Source: Planococcus citri (Eukaryota; Arthropoda; Insecta; Hemiptera; Pseudococcidae). From it: DNA of 64,000 bases. Below, piece after piece: positions 25,501 through 37,813 of this stretch (positions within the stretch are counted from its first letter, which is position 1; each line of letters starts with the position of its first letter). The DNA lies in the NCBI RefSeq assembly GCF_950023065.1, contig NC_088678.1, positions 63,642,460 through 63,706,459 on the forward strand, given 5' to 3'. The notes below the pieces were generated by a model. The model was not told where the DNA came from and ran no database searches. It saw only the letters and a program-made list of their open reading frames with translations. The position numbers and the translations under genes were made by a program.

Positions 25501-26440
25501 TACGTACAAACCAAGAATACGTTGCTAATTAACTCTAGTGACTGTTCATTTGGTCTCTGGTAGGTGATGTTTGCAAGATTGAACGTACAGTGAAACTGAG
25601 TTGGTGTGTTTTTGATGAACATTTACCTATGTTCCATGAAATTCAAGTGGATTGAAATGTTTATGACTTCGTTGGCTCTGTCTACATTTTGGGTGATGAT
25701 TCGACTCTAATGAGAAATGATATCAAGAAGGGTAAAATTAATAATCAAATTTCAAAGAAAGGATATTAATAACTTACTTATTCGACGATGACATCGTTGT
25801 ACTAATTTTAAAACTGATTGTTTTTGCTTATGATTGTATTTCATATCTTTATTCGCTGATTCAATGTGATTGAATTTGGAAAAGAAATGAACAGCTCTAA
25901 TTTTTCAGCTTCAAAAAATTCTTCTGGAAAGATTCCTGGGGATTACAATGACCTGTGATTATCAACTCTGTTCATCTTGGTGATGATTGTTGTAGGTCTA
26001 TTTTTTGCCATCGCAGATTCTGCTTTTGCCTTTTCAGTATTCATTTGATGGCGAATTTCACTCAGTCTAAGAAATTCGAATCCTATCCATTAATATATTT
26101 ATGATGGTATATTTCTGCGAGTCACTTTAGCCCTCTCAAATTACACTTTCATGGTAGGGAAACTGCAGTTAGCTAATGAATTGATAGATAGCGTGCTAAT
26201 TGATGTTTTGAATAAGGATTCTGACTCAAATGAGAAATTATATCAAGAAGAGTAAAATGAATACTTGATCGAATACAAAGAAATGATATTAATAACTTGG
26301 GTACCTATACCTACCTACTTATTCGGCAATAACATTGTTGTTAGGCATGCTCTCAATGGTTGGTGGTGGACTTACAGTAGGGTAAAGAACGGTTCGTTTC
26401 TTGAACACGTTATCAATGTTAGAGCAACGATTCATATTAT
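22571..26440. other. AT-rich non-coding stretch, no gene seen
   Basis: An 18-T-class homopolymer occurs near 22805. Overlapping minus-strand frames at 24204-24602 have no domain, and the two frames share the same DNA, so at most one could be real. A pair of related sentences (aatgagaaat...atatcaagaagagtaaaat at about 25710 and 26230) shows a ~500-bp direct repeat. Confidence 0.45.
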
Positions 26441-27550
26441 TTGAATTGTTGGTCAACTAATGAATTTGAGAGGCTGAGAATTCACAAAAGTGGAGAGGGC
26501 TTAAACTTGATAGAGGGACCTCTCACGTCAGATCCTTACTCAGGACATCAAATAGCTCCTATTTTCCAAATTTCAGCTTTCCACAGTCTTTCTTATGACC
26601 CATATTTTTGGTTCAAGTTTGTACTCGTACAACTATTTAATCCTGGATACTTTAGCACAATTTGTATATTATATTAATCGATGTAATTTATGTTTTCAAT
26701 TCAACGGCGTTGGAACAAAAAATCGCAGGAAAAAAATTATGTACTTATTTCCACACACCCAATATAAGAAATTTCAAAGAAAAATAGAGACTTGTTTCAC
26801 TCACCCAATATGAATTGTTTTCGATGCAAGGGTGTTAGAAAAAAAATTGCATGGAAAAAAATTACTTATTTCATGCACCCAATATACATATAAAAATTGT
26901 ATATAAAAGAAGTAGCTTTTCGGTATCACTCACCCAATATATGAACTATTTTTAATGCAAGGGTGTTGGAAAAAAATTACTTATTTCACACACTCAGTAT
27001 AAAAAATTTTACGGAAAAGAAGTAACTTATATCACTCACCCAATATGAATTATTTTCAATGCAAGGGTGTTGGAAAAAAAGTTGCAGGAAAAATAATTAC
27101 TTATTTCACACACCCAATATAAAAAATTTTATAACAAAAAACTAAGTAGGTATCACTATTTCATGCACCCAATATGAAAATATTAAGTATGGAGATTGGT
27201 GAGGGAGATTAGGTAAAAAGTTGTGAAAGAGCTGCGAAAGGCTACAGAAAAAATTGTGAGTAGATTGCTTGAACATCACTTTTCTACTGGCATTTCAAAT
27301 TTTTAAATTCACGTTGAAAATCAAAAAGAAATTTTTTTGATTTTTTTGTGATACTTAATTGATTATACATATTACAAAGTAATACATACGTATATCCATT
27401 TGAAAGTGAGAAAACTACTTTCGATTTGTTTTCACTTTTCTAGCGGTTTTGCATGTCTTACGAAAATCATCTGATTTTGGGCCTCATCGTAAGTTCTGTC
27501 AAATAATCCAAAAAAAGTAGAAAAAATTCAGAAACTATGTTCTCTCTTTT
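26440..27550. repeat. Amplified repeat block, second cluster, with minisatellite
   Basis: The order of words matches 18.6-19.9 kb. Positions 26690-27180 contain about five tandem variants of a roughly 90-130-bp unit: tgcaagggtgttggaaaaaa, an A-rich core, ttacttatttcacacaccca, then atataag or atatgaa. The ggtgtt and acaccc words at the unit's borders are inverted relative to each other. The unit after it (27230-27540) matches 18720-18990 and 28790-29060. Confidence 0.7.
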
Positions 27551-27726
27551 GAGTGGATATACTTAACAATAATTATAATTGATGATCAGAAAAAAATTTG
27601 ATATCGAATCTGGTTAATGATCACTTGCGGAATTGGCGTAAAAATGACATCGTACTGAAAAAAAACAAACAAAAAGACAAGCATCCCATGTGCTATAGAA
27701 TGCTGTTTTGGCTAAGCATTGTGTAA

Positions 27727-27866
27727 TTAGAATTCCATCTCGTAGCATTGCTCAATAATGCCATCAGTGATGTTAAACTTCTCAATTTTGCAGCAGCCTT
27801 GGATGATTGCTTCAGGAAGACAACTGTATGTAGTTTCCTTCTTGATGCCATTTTTCACCATATTCT
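27727..27866 (-). CDS. Orphan terminal exon, cysteine-bearing peptide
   Basis: After a strong acceptor (ccttctttcag on the minus strand) an open frame of 45 codons in phase 2 ends at TAA. The peptide includes KKETTYSCLPEAIIQGCCKI and later ITDGIIEQCYEMEF. Base composition is balanced, unlike the surrounding repeats, and four cysteines lie within about 30 residues, as in small secreted or disulfide-rich proteins. No upstream exon is visible in the next kilobase, so it is either the last exon of a gene with a long intron or a stranded exon captured between repeats. No family is recognised. Confidence 0.45.
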
Positions 27867-28039
27867 CTGAAAGAAGGAAAAATATATACGAGTGTGGATT
27901 AACGTTTAATATTTCATTCTAAAATTCTCTCTTTTGAGTGGATGTACTTAAGTAACTATAATTATAAATTGATCATCAGAAAAAAATCGATTTTTTCTCG
28001 ATCCATTTTTGACTCATATATCCAAACATTTTACTAGAG

Positions 28040-29060
28040 GCTTTTGAGGTCCCCCTACATTATGAAATCCCCAGAAAAGGGCTTATACTTGACAAGGGGA
28101 CTTTCCACATCAAATGCTCACTCAGAACGTCAATTAGAACCTAATGTCAGCTTATTGCAGTCTTTTCTTATCAGCCCTATTTTTGGTGTAATTTTCTTGG
28201 ACGTAAGTGTATTCATCCATCTTCCACCGAAGATTCGTCGTGAGTTTCCGCTAGAAAATTAACACCAGACACATTAGTACGATTTGCACTAGTCGGTGTG
28301 CTTACATGATTGATGATAAAGATGAGTAAATTAATTGTTCAAAGCTAACATTATGGCCGGCGATAAATTTAAAGGCCTATTGCAAGCTGGACATGAAACG
28401 AAGGTAAAAATCTCCAGTAATTGCGACTTTTTCTTTCTATTTAAACTGATAAAACGGAGTGATGATTTTGTCGCAATTATATTCGACAATTCCAATCACT
28501 GATTGTTGCAGAATTGATCTACAATCATACCTATAGGTTCCTAATAAAAGAAAAATCACTGTTACACTAAATACTGCGTTTATTTACATGATAAAAATTG
28601 TTATGTCGAAAAATGAATGAATTGAACTGCACAAGCATCGAAAGAAAAAAATGCATCAACATCCAAAAACGCCTAGATTAATAAGTCTTGGATGCGTTGC
28701 GATGGTGTTGAAAAAAATCACAGAAAAAAATTACTTATTTCACTCACCCAATATGAAAAATTTTGATCGATTTCCATCTATGTGAAGGAACTTTTAAATA
28801 CTTCAGAAAAATTCTGAATCGATGGCTTGAACATCACTTCTCTACTGAGATTTAAAATTTTAAAATTCACATTGAAAATCGAAAAAAAGTTTTTTTGGAT
28901 TTGTTTTGATTAATAATGTATTATATTCACTTGAAAATGATAAATTCGCTTTTGAATATTTTTTTCACTTTTCTGGGGTTTTTGCATGACTTACATAAAA
29001 TAATTTGATTTTAGATCCAATCAAAAGCTGTGTAAAAAATCCAAAAAGTACAAAAAATGC
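28040..29060. repeat. Amplified repeat block, third copy
   Basis: It carries the gggcttatacttgacaaggg word, the damaged minus-strand finger fragment (28170-28420, with ttgcaagctggacat and aggcctattgcaagc) and the ttgaacatcacttctctact segment near 28828, in the same order as 18.1-19.0 kb. The fragment's frame is interrupted by a stop after PACNRPLN-like codons, so this copy is dead. Confidence 0.65.
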
Positions 29061-29269
29061 AGAAACTATGTTCTCACTTTTGAGTGGATAGGTACTCGTA
29101 TAATTAATCAGCACCAAAAAAGTTGATTTTTTTAAATTTTGAATTTGAATGTTGAAATTTGAAATCCCAGTAGAAAAGTAATGAATCTACATACTCATGT
29201 AGGGTAAATGTGCCTAAGTTCGCGCACCTAATTTTTAAACAGTCACTACTTTGTATGAAAATGAGCTAG

Positions 29270-30060
29270 AATATTGATGCTCACTCAGAACATCAATTAG
29301 AACCTATGTCAGCCTACTGGAAAGTTTTTTCTTGTGGGCCCTATATTTTTGGGCTAGTTTTCTTGGAGGGTGTATTCATCAATCTTCGACCAACGATTCA
29401 ACGTCAGTTTCTACATACAATAAAATTTATATCAGGTGCTTTTCTATGATTTGCACTAGTCGGTATAATTTTTACTTTTGATGCAAGGGTGTTAGAAAAA
29501 AAATCTCAAGGAAAAAAATTACTTATTTCACACACCCAATATAAGAAATTTTAAAACCATACATAATTTTTCATAGATGCTTGAGGGATGTCAATTCAGA
29601 TTTTCAGTTCAAGCAACATGTTATGTTTTTATTTGTGCTGGTCTGTGTTTTTTTTTGCTTTTGATGCAAGGATGTTAGAAAAAAAATCTCAAGGAAAAAA
29701 ATTACTTATTTCACACACCCAATATAAGAAATTTGGTAAGGATTTACCTACTCGTATATTGCCATGTGCTTAAGGGATGTTAACTCAGATTTCACTTCAA
29801 AAAATCTATTGTGTTTTTATTTGTGCTGGTCTGTGTGTTGGAAAAAAAATCTTAAGAAAAAAATTACTTATTTCACACACCCAATATAAGAAATTTTGAA
29901 AGCAAACATATTTTCATAATGTATGCTTGAAGGGATGTCAACTCAGATTTTCAGTTCAAGCAACCTGTTGTGTTTTCATTTGTGCTGGTCTGTAATTTTT
30001 GCTTTTAATGCTAAGGTGTCCAGAAAAAAATTACTCATTTTACACACTCCATGTTTTCTG
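29270..30060. repeat. Amplified repeat block with four ~150-170-bp units
   Basis: Four successive units (starting near 29450, 29625, 29800 and 29930) share tttgtgctggtctgtg, a tgcaagg(a/g)tgttagaaaaaa word, an A-rich core and ttacttatttcacacaccca, then atataagaaattt. The last unit is eroded. This is a higher-order tandem array of the unit found at 19.6-19.9 and 26.7-27.2 kb. Confidence 0.7.
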
Positions 30061-30066
30061 ACAGTA

Positions 30067-30205
30067 ATGAAGGCCATTCTTACGGCAATAAATCAATTTT
30101 AGTCAAAATCTAAATGGACTATATTTTTCCACTCCTCGATGTAAATTTAATTCGACACTAAAGTCATTTAAAATTTTTTTTGACTTATCTGGTTCCTTCC
30201 CTGTA
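30067..30205 (+). repeat. Dispersed repeat, partner of 2722-2870
   Basis: It reads aaatggactatatttttcca, gtaaatttaattc and tctggttccttcc in the same order as the partner near 2.8 kb. Confidence 0.6.
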
Positions 30206-31463
30206 CCCTTAACATAATATCGACCTTATGAAATAGAGAAGCGACGCGACCAATGGACGCGTCGGTAAATACAATGTGTGTTATTTTAGAATTGTAGGCT
30301 ATAAGTACAACAGAATGGAATTTAGTACAATTTTTGTTATTGTTTATTTTTATTTTCCCGCTTCGTATGTGGTTTATAAATTGAGGTATGTAATGTTGTA
30401 CGAGTACACGTCTACGTATTATTCGATTGTAATATTCGCTGACTAAGTTCGCACGTGTTTGGGTTTTGGGTTAATTTTGACTACCGTCAAGGATGATTAA
30501 GGATATCCTGAGTTTCTTCGCGTGGACTTGAAATTTTAATCGGTCGGTCGTACGTTCTTATACTGAAATGTACGATACGCATGTAATGTAAACCAATGAG
30601 TGGTTAATTTATGTATCCGAATTAAATTACGCTCAAACGGTGGAAAGATGCAGGACGGGAGAGTGTGGATGCTTGATTTCACGTAGTTTGATGGTACAAA
30701 AAATACATATAAAGTTTTTTTTCACGTGTGTGGGCGCTCGTGATCTGCACTTTATTAGCTGGTATCATCGTCCTAGAGATGAGGAAATCAGAGGAAAAAT
30801 ACTTCGTTATTTCGTACGTTCTTTAAAAAAATAGTGGTCATTTAAAAAGGAAGAAAACCTCGCTCGGTGTTGATGGGTTTTGTTGAGTAATTTGGGTGGC
30901 TGAACTCATGTACTGTTGTTGTATTTACCTCGGTGGAGATTTGAAAATGGAAAGGAAGCTTACCAAATAAAATCCATAAAGCATTTGGACTGCGTCGGTC
31001 GTGCGTAATTTTGGTGCATTGCAATTGATTAAAACCCGCTTCCGCTTGGGCCTCTCTTCGCGTTCAGCGTCCTTTTTGTATATTCGACGAATTTCCGTTC
31101 TTTAATTTCCAACTCTTCAATGTTGATAAGGACAATTCGTTCAAAAACGATTCAGTTATCAAAATATCTCTTATTAAAGTCGAAGTTTGCCGTAGCAACA
31201 CCTAGCCCCCCTCGACATGTCGTTTGCTGGTTCAAGGACCGTAAAAGTAGGGGTATTTTTGAAAAATCCGCGGTCTTCTTTGTCATTTTAGGGTACTTGC
31301 AATTTGGGTTTCAGAACCTCTCTAACGTACTGACTTTGAAATTCAATACCACTTCTAGGCCCCTATGCGAACGACTTGAAAATAATGGATTGCACAACTT
31401 TTGGTTTCTTAACAATTTCGTGACAGTTTACAAGGATTAAAACTTATTTTTGAAGAAAACTAA
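30206..31463. other. Non-coding stretch, no gene seen
   Basis: Scattered CG dinucleotides occur around 30240-30280 and 30990-31070. The plus-strand frame at 31120-31440 has no recognised domain and runs up to the 31.4-kb hairpin family, so it is more likely repeat than gene. Confidence 0.4.
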
Positions 31464-31681
31464 TGCCGGATTCGTGCTCAGCAGGTCAAAGTATCCTGAC
31501 AACCACTTTTTACGTGATTATTTGATTAAATTGTTCAAATTTACTTTTTATGCTTCACCAAGTTTTTTGAACATCCGTTTAAATGAATGAAGAAATATGA
31601 ATTTTTGAAATTTCATCAGAATGATCGCCTAAAAAATATTTATCGAGGTATTTAATCCTGCTTGAGCACGAATCCAGCGTT
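31464..31681. repeat. Hairpin element (~75-85-bp arms)
   Basis: The left arm starts gccggattcgtgctcagcag; the right arm ends cctgcttgagcacgaatcca, its near reverse complement, with continuing imperfect pairing inward to about 31540 and 31596. A single-arm relative is present at 9915-10005. Confidence 0.55.
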
Positions 31682-33245
31682 GTTTTTTTCTGAAAGGAAT
31701 TATTAACCGTTGAGGAGTCCCTCGAGATTGATGATAAATCGAAATATTTGCGATCCATCAATTTTCAACTCGCGCTTAAAGAATTGAAAGGAGATATTAC
31801 TTGCTTGTGAATTTTAGTTTTTTCCTCTTTCGAATTCCCGTTCTCGCAATATCCATGATAATCTCCGATTGAAATGGAACTTGAGCAGATGGAAAAGAGG
31901 ACCTCAAAAAAACACCACCTCCCAATTTTCAGCCGCTCAAGTTGATTTTTCGAGTTTTGGCAAACGATTAGATGCACTTCTTAGTCGGCCAAGGCAGGAT
32001 TTCCTGGCCAATAATTCTTCCTGTCTAGCATAATTATGATGGTCTTTTTTGGTATGATGTCTAGATCTCTGTCTACGAACTGTCTTATGGAGAATTGGTG
32101 CTAAATTCGTACTTATACGATGATATTGATATTTGCTCTCACTCCATCTCGCTCACTTTTCGCGTTTGTTTATGTACCTACGTCATTGCGAGTCGTCGTC
32201 GTCGTATACCAAGGTCTCGGGAGGTTCTGGTATCAATGAACTTGCCGCGATCGCCTTCGGCACCGCGTCCTGTTCTGTGTAAAAAATTTCTCATTTAAAC
32301 GAGCCTCAAACTAATAAAATTGAAAAAAATTCTAGAAGAGTAAATTGCCGCGGTAAATTCCTTTAGCGAATTTAACGAAGGCGTTGTGGGGTTGTTGTTT
32401 TTGTATAGTATTAGTGGAAGAAGAATTCTGTTTTTATGTATCTACGGAACATCGTTTAGCAGTAGCTTAAAATACTCTAGTAATTGACCTGTTTTAATTA
32501 CTTACGACGCAATACGAGTACGTACGTTGAGCACGCGAGGTGAATTTTTTTTCTCTCTTGGTACCTATTCATATAGTGAGGGTTTGTTGGATATTGATGC
32601 GTTGTTTTTCATCGTCATTTTTTTTTTTATTTTGACACGACGGATTGGCTTTTGTCGTCTCGTCGAGTACTTGCTCTAAATATAGGTATTGAATTTCTTT
32701 GTCGATACGTACTGTAAGGTAGATATTTAATCGAGTTCTCGTCGTCGTCGTGTGCCTGTCTGTGTACTTTGGAATATGAACTCTCATCGCCGTCGCCCTT
32801 TTTCCGATCGGTTAATGAAACCGGTAATAAATTTTCGCTCGTGTTTGAAGCGACTTCATTCATTACGAGAACACGCTGTTGTTATATCGAAGGTTTAATA
32901 TCATTAAGTGGTTTATTAATGAATTAAACCACGCGTAAGCGATGGTTCAGGAGTATAGTGATGAACTGATGATGATGTCCTGTAAATATGGTAGGTACGA
33001 TTAATGAAACAGATTGGTACGTACATTCGTTATTTCCTCATGCTGATCTGTTTACGATAAGTGATTGTTTGTCGTCGAATTGGATTGTGGAAATTGATCA
33101 TTTTTTTGTGTTGAGGAGCGTTTTGAAATTAACAAGTGCGAAAACAGTTTTGAAATTTTTGGTGAGTAACTTGGGAATTTTATTGCGCTGTATTTGGGTT
33201 GTTGGGTTAGAGAGAAATAGTGTTGCAATGCAGACTGCAAACCGA
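31682..33245. other. Non-coding stretch with CpG-richer patches
   Basis: CG dinucleotides and cgtcgtcg repeats cluster at about 32120-32290 and 32690-32860. Overlapping minus-strand frames there are rich in Thr/Arg from the triplet repeats. No splice-supported gene was found. Confidence 0.35.
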
Positions 33246-33790
33246 AAAAAACTACATAATTTCCTTGAGTTTTCAAGAGGGGGGTGAGTATTTGATCTAA
33301 TAATGTTTGTGTGGAAAAATATCCATTCTATGACTATTTTTACGAACGTCTAATAAAAAAATAGCCTTTCTGTTTTTTAGCATAATTTTTAAAAAATGAA
33401 AAAAAAAATGTTTCATTTTCTTACCAAAATGGGTGAAAAGAGCCAAAAATCATCACCAATGAATATCTAATGAGTAATGAATTTTCATCATAATCAGTAT
33501 TTTTAACAAATTGAAAATTCAAGTAATAAACTTTCGGGTTAAGGGTTAAATTTAGGGAAATTTTATCAACAATAGTTTTTCTTCCTACATTTTAAAAATG
33601 TTTTTAAAAAAACTACAATTTCCTCGAACTTTCAAGAAAAGGGGGAGGAGGATTTATTCTGGTGATCTTTGTGGGTAAAAATATCCGTTCTATGGCTATT
33701 TTACAAAAATCTAATAAAAAATACCTACTCCTTCTATTTCTTAACCAATTTTTAAAAAATGAAAAAAAAAAATGTTTTCAACGAAAATGC
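33246..33790 (+). repeat. Two-copy direct repeat, ~360-bp period
   Basis: The sentence aaaaactacataatttcctt, then a caagagg-type purine tract, aaaaatatccattctatg, ctattt, tctaataaaaa and tttttaaaaaatgaaaaaaa recurs in order at about 33608-33780. The copies differ by substitutions and short indels. Confidence 0.65.
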
Positions 33791-34086
33791 AACATTTTCT
33801 ATAATTTACTCGAGGTAATCCAATTTTTCTCACTGGAAGGTTCATTTCGTCAATAGCTCCCGTGTATTAATTTTGGCTTCGATGATTTATTTTTTCTCAT
33901 TCTTGAAACCAGTGAAGAATTTTGTCAATAACTTCCTTCAGGACGTAATATTGGTCCTTATGGTGTAATGATCGCTGCATGTATTTTTTTATTTTAGTCG
34001 CTGTTGATTGATTTCAGTAGTTCGACACTTCGACTGAATTTTTAGACCTCGTAACCAAAATTGATACAGCATACACATTACACATA

Positions 34087-34995
34087 CAGGGTGTTTCGGA
34101 AATTGTGTCCCATAATAGTGTAGATAGTACTCGAGGAAACGAACAAAAAACGTTTTCATCACTGGTGGCCTTTCTTGTGAATTGAAGGAGCCACGTGCTT
34201 CGTAAAACTCGAAATTTACTCATTTTAAAAAAAATCACCATGAATACGAAAATGTTTGAAAAACTTGATTCTAAATTTTCAAATTTGTTGTGCCCTAGAT
34301 TTTGAAAATTTTGAATTTTCAAATTGCATTTGCCCCATTCAATTTTGAAGATAGGCAATTTGTCGTAGCACCTGGTCCTTTTTCTGTGTGTCCACTCGAA
34401 AAGTATCAGTTTAGTGAATTCACTTGAATGATCCAAACAGTTTCTCAATTTTTGATTCACAAAATAGAGGTGTAAATACATTGTTTTCATACACAGTACA
34501 AAATTCTTCAATTTTGTTGGGAGGTGCACAATCAACATCAATAAGCACTAACGATCCTTGGAAAAGCGTTGCTGCACCGGATCTGCGGCGAATTTTTCAA
34601 AATTGGTAAATTTTTGCCCAAGAATGGATGACTTACAAAAAAATGTTTGCATCATTGAGATGCCTCCAATAACCCGTAGTATTAAAATGGACGTTCTCAT
34701 CTTCATAATTGAAGGCGCAAATTCAATTTGAACATTTGAAATCCTCAAAATCTTGAAGTACATATCTCAAATTTGGAAAACACTCTCCGTACAGCAAAAT
34801 TGGTATAAGATGTCTTCGAATTCACGTTCCACGAAATGAACGTGACAAAATACTAATTGTAAGTAAATTTCGAGTTGCGAAGCGTGAGGTTCCTTCAATT
34901 CACAAGATAAGCAACCAATAATAATAACTTTTTCGTGCGTTTCCTCGAGTTCTATCTGCAGTTGAATTTTAGCAGATGATTTCCGGAACACCCTG
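34087..34995. mobile_element. TIR element flanked by TA, ~150-bp inverted arms
   Basis: The left end is CAGGGTGTTTCGGAAAT and the right end is the inverse of CAGGGTGTTCCGGAAAT. Both are bordered by TA (34085-34086 and 34996-34997), as expected for a TA-targeting family, though TA is weak evidence in AT-rich DNA. Inverted similarity continues inward (actcgaggaaacg, cttgtgaattgaagga, actcgaaatttact) for about 150 bp. The 175-codon minus-strand frame inside has no transposase motif. Non-autonomous. The CAGGG tip resembles that of the 5362-6119 element. Confidence 0.75.
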
Positions 34996-35303
34996 TATTT
35001 ATACCATCATCCAAAATTTCTAGTGCTGAATTCAGATTTTTGATTTTTGAAAAATTTTCAACAATGAAAATTGTCCTTTTTTTTGAAAAAAAAAAAAAAA
35101 TCGAGATTTGAAAAAAACTGAAATGGAAGCCTGAGAATTGTTTCAGATATCTCTTATTATCGACCTCTCGAATCGATTGGTTGAATTTGTGAATTGTTCT
35201 TGAAGTTCCGGTGGATTTTTGGATATTCCAGTCCTGAAAAACACCTGAGGAATTTTTGGATTCGAACATGCAGAAACAGGTTTTGAAAATTTATCCTGAA
35301 AAA

Positions 35304-36111
35304 GTCAAATCAAATCAAATCGTTTATTGCAGTGGACAGCTTTAACTGTATTTACAATGTCAATAAACTAGGTATTAATTACAATATTAACACAGTAGGT
35401 ACTGCCGGAGGAGGGGGGGGGGGGAATGAATCGAAAATACAGATAAGTAATTAAATTATACAAAATATTAAGAAATACTCTTTTGTGAGAAAAATAAGTT
35501 TGAAATGAGAAAAATAAAGGGAAAATTAACACAAAACCAAAAAAAAGAAAAAAAAACATATTATGAGATACAGCTCATGAAAAAACAGTAAAATACTCTT
35601 TTGTGAGAACAATAGAAAGTTTAAAATAAAATAGCACACAAAAACAAGTTTAAATAACAAGAGATTCAAAAAATTACAGTAGGAAAACAACTTAATAATC
35701 TAGCTGCAACATTTCTTCAACACTGTGGAACGCATATCTTTGTAGCCAATATTTGAGTTTATTTTTGAAAATTTTTTTGGATACTATATTTTTTAGCTCC
35801 TGTGGTATTTTTTTATAAATTTTTGAGGCCATGAAATCAATGTTATTTTGCATATTTTTCGTTCTTAAATTTTCACTTATGGCCAAATTTCTAAAAAATC
35901 GTGTTTCATATGTATGAGAAGATACCTTGAAATTTATTATTCCATTCTTTACCATAATACATAATTGAAGAATGTACTCACATGGAGCTGGCAGTATTTT
36001 ATTTTCAATAAAGACTGGTCTACAGAATTCTCTTTGATGTTTTCGAAACATTACCGAACATGAGAACAGTGCTGATTCGAGTTTTAAGGTGCTGAATTTC
36101 ATTTGGGTCAT
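35304..36111 (-). mobile_element. 3' end of a CR1/Daphne-like non-LTR retrotransposon
   Basis: On the minus strand the ORF at 36111-35692 is followed by a ~385-bp 3' UTR. This ends in gcaataaacgatttgatttg, with the direct tail repeat of gattt at 35305-35322. Short tandem tails instead of poly(A) are typical of CR1-type elements. The element is 5'-truncated; its upstream limit is unclear. A 12-G run at 35413-35424 interrupts the UTR. Confidence 0.6.
35692..36111 (-). pseudogene. C-terminal piece of a non-LTR reverse transcriptase ORF
   Basis: The 139-residue frame matches the characteristic C-terminal tail that follows the RT domain in CR1/Rex-like elements. It has a FRKHQREFCRP segment, a YILQLCIMVKNG helix, then NIDFMASKIYKKIPQELKN and finally LQRYAFHSVEEMLQ. 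The RT catalytic domain and endonuclease are missing, so the piece cannot encode an active enzyme. The reading frame is still intact over the fragment, which suggests a recent truncated insertion. The family name is inferred from the tail style; a search is needed to separate CR1 from related clades. Confidence 0.6.
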
Positions 36112-37432
36112 TTTTAGGGGATTTTTGGAAACTGGAGAACCCTTAAACGATGATCATCAATACTGATAGTTTGATTTATCTTCTCGAAAATCGTGTTGTT
36201 GCTTCTAGTAAGATGGTAGCTTTGAGATGAAGCTAGATGATTACTTACTTGCGTTCACATTGCAAATTTCACTTACATTGTTCGCCGATCCCGCGTGTTG
36301 CATTCTTCTAGAGCTGCACTTTCGATATAGGAGGTTTACTCGAAGTGAATATACCTAGTACCTACCATCAATAAGTGAACATATTGTTGTACTCATAACT
36401 AGCGACGACAAAAAACAAAAAATTTAAATAGAATTCGGAAACAATAATAACGTTGGAAAACAATCCACCCACGTTATTATTACGTATTTTTTCTCTCAAA
36501 TTTTTTAATCCTTCTGTGGGATGGCTGGATTACCACACGCTACTAATCCAATTATTACCGCCTCGCAGTACGCTTGTCTCATCAAGGTCGTGTATACATA
36601 TGTCTGACCATCGTATAGGGTTGAAAAACCCTTCGTGTCGTCGTATGACGTTGTAAAATTTTGCGAAATTTCAATCGTTGGCGATTTAACGACTCGATGA
36701 CAACGTGCGAAAAATACGTGTTAATTATAATACAACGTTTACGTAGACGTACCGTTGACGTCGACCAGTCCACTGTTACGTTCCACGTATAATACTTATA
36801 TCGCACATTCAAGTTCATTATTTCAGTATCAAGGACACTTTGATAGAGATGGAAAGAGAAAGAGTGTCGCGGCGCCGAAGAGAGTGTCAGGGATTTCTTT
36901 CCTCACTTCGCGCTGTATAAACGACGACGAGTCGACGACGCGACGCTATGATGATTATTCGTGTATTTATTACGTATACGAGTATACGTGTTCGCTGTTC
37001 TGCGAAGTGAGCTTTGTATTCTCGAGCTGTACGAAGAATTTTTATGTCTGAAAATGCGAGAATTTTCAATTTTGAACTTTTGGAAAAATGGATATTGAGA
37101 GAAGTGGGCCAAATTTTCACGTTGTGAATTATTAGTAGGTATTTTGTAGAATGATTCTGGATGAAATGTTTTGATTATCAATGTTCAAATCCCTCCTTCC
37201 TACCTCCCCTGTCAGAGTGAATCGATTTTCTACTCTTGGGAATAATGATGAAGAATTTTCGCTCCAATTTTTGGCTCATTTTCTGTGTTCACGTTATGTA
37301 TTATTAGTTTGAATTCACGATTATTCTGTGGGAAATTTGTCCAATAAAAATGACTATAGAGCGGTCAGCACGACGCGACGAGCGACGGTTCGTATTACGT
37401 GGGCGTTGGTATAATGAACGCGTGCTTCGCGT
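36112..37432. other. Non-coding stretch with CpG-rich patch 36840-37040
   Basis: The patch contains tcgcggcgccgaagagagtg and gacgacgagtcgacgacgcg, the densest CG region of the left half, with overlapping frames on both strands. It could be a promoter or 5' exon. A second CG-dense piece lies at 37360-37420. No coding exon is supported. Confidence 0.35.
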
Positions 37433-37813
37433 ATGGATGTGTACAATGTATTTATGTTTTTTTTTTATACACCTACCATATTATGTATGCATGTGTTATA
37501 TTTGCATTACTTAATATGTCCGAACACATGTGCTGGGATATTTACTTCACCGCGTCGCGTCCAGCACCGTCGTAATTTTTTATTGGCAATTGTGCTTTTT
37601 TGTTGTTGCCAATTAAGTTATCATCGAGAAGCAGATTTCACGCTTGCAGAGGACGATAGTGAAGTTTGTCTGTATTGGATGCAAAAAAGTGGTTACGATG
37701 CGTATTGGTACCAGCTCATATTTGCTTGGAGAGAGAATTTAGCCAATTTTTTAAAGACTTTTGTCGTCGCCAACCCTGCTTTCTGGTTAGTTTCGAAGTC
37801 TGTCGTTGTGTAA
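37433..37813 (+). CDS. Unrecognised open frame, possible exon
   Basis: The 126-codon frame has an AT-driven, hydrophobic first half. The second half looks protein-like (ADFTLAEDDSEVCLYWMQKS, then RENLANFLKTFVVANPAFW). A possible acceptor (cacgcttgcag) and donor (TTTCTG|gttagt) could define an internal exon of about 135 bp. No domain is recognised and no partner exon was found. Confidence 0.25.
   Translation: MDVYNVFMFFFYTPTILCMHVLYLHYLICPNTCAGIFTSPRRVQHRRNFLLAIVLFCCCQLSYHREADFTLAEDDSEVCLYWMQKSGYDAYWYQLIFAWRENLANFLKTFVVANPAFWLVSKSVVV

Noticed and set aside
26690..27180. Possible CRISPR-like repeat-spacer array
   Set aside because: Units are diverged, A-rich and variable in length without uniform spacers, and the genome is clearly eukaryotic.
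34014..34541. 175-codon minus-strand frame
   Set aside because: Lies mostly inside the TIR element 34087-34995, has no transposase or other motif, and runs through its terminal repeat.
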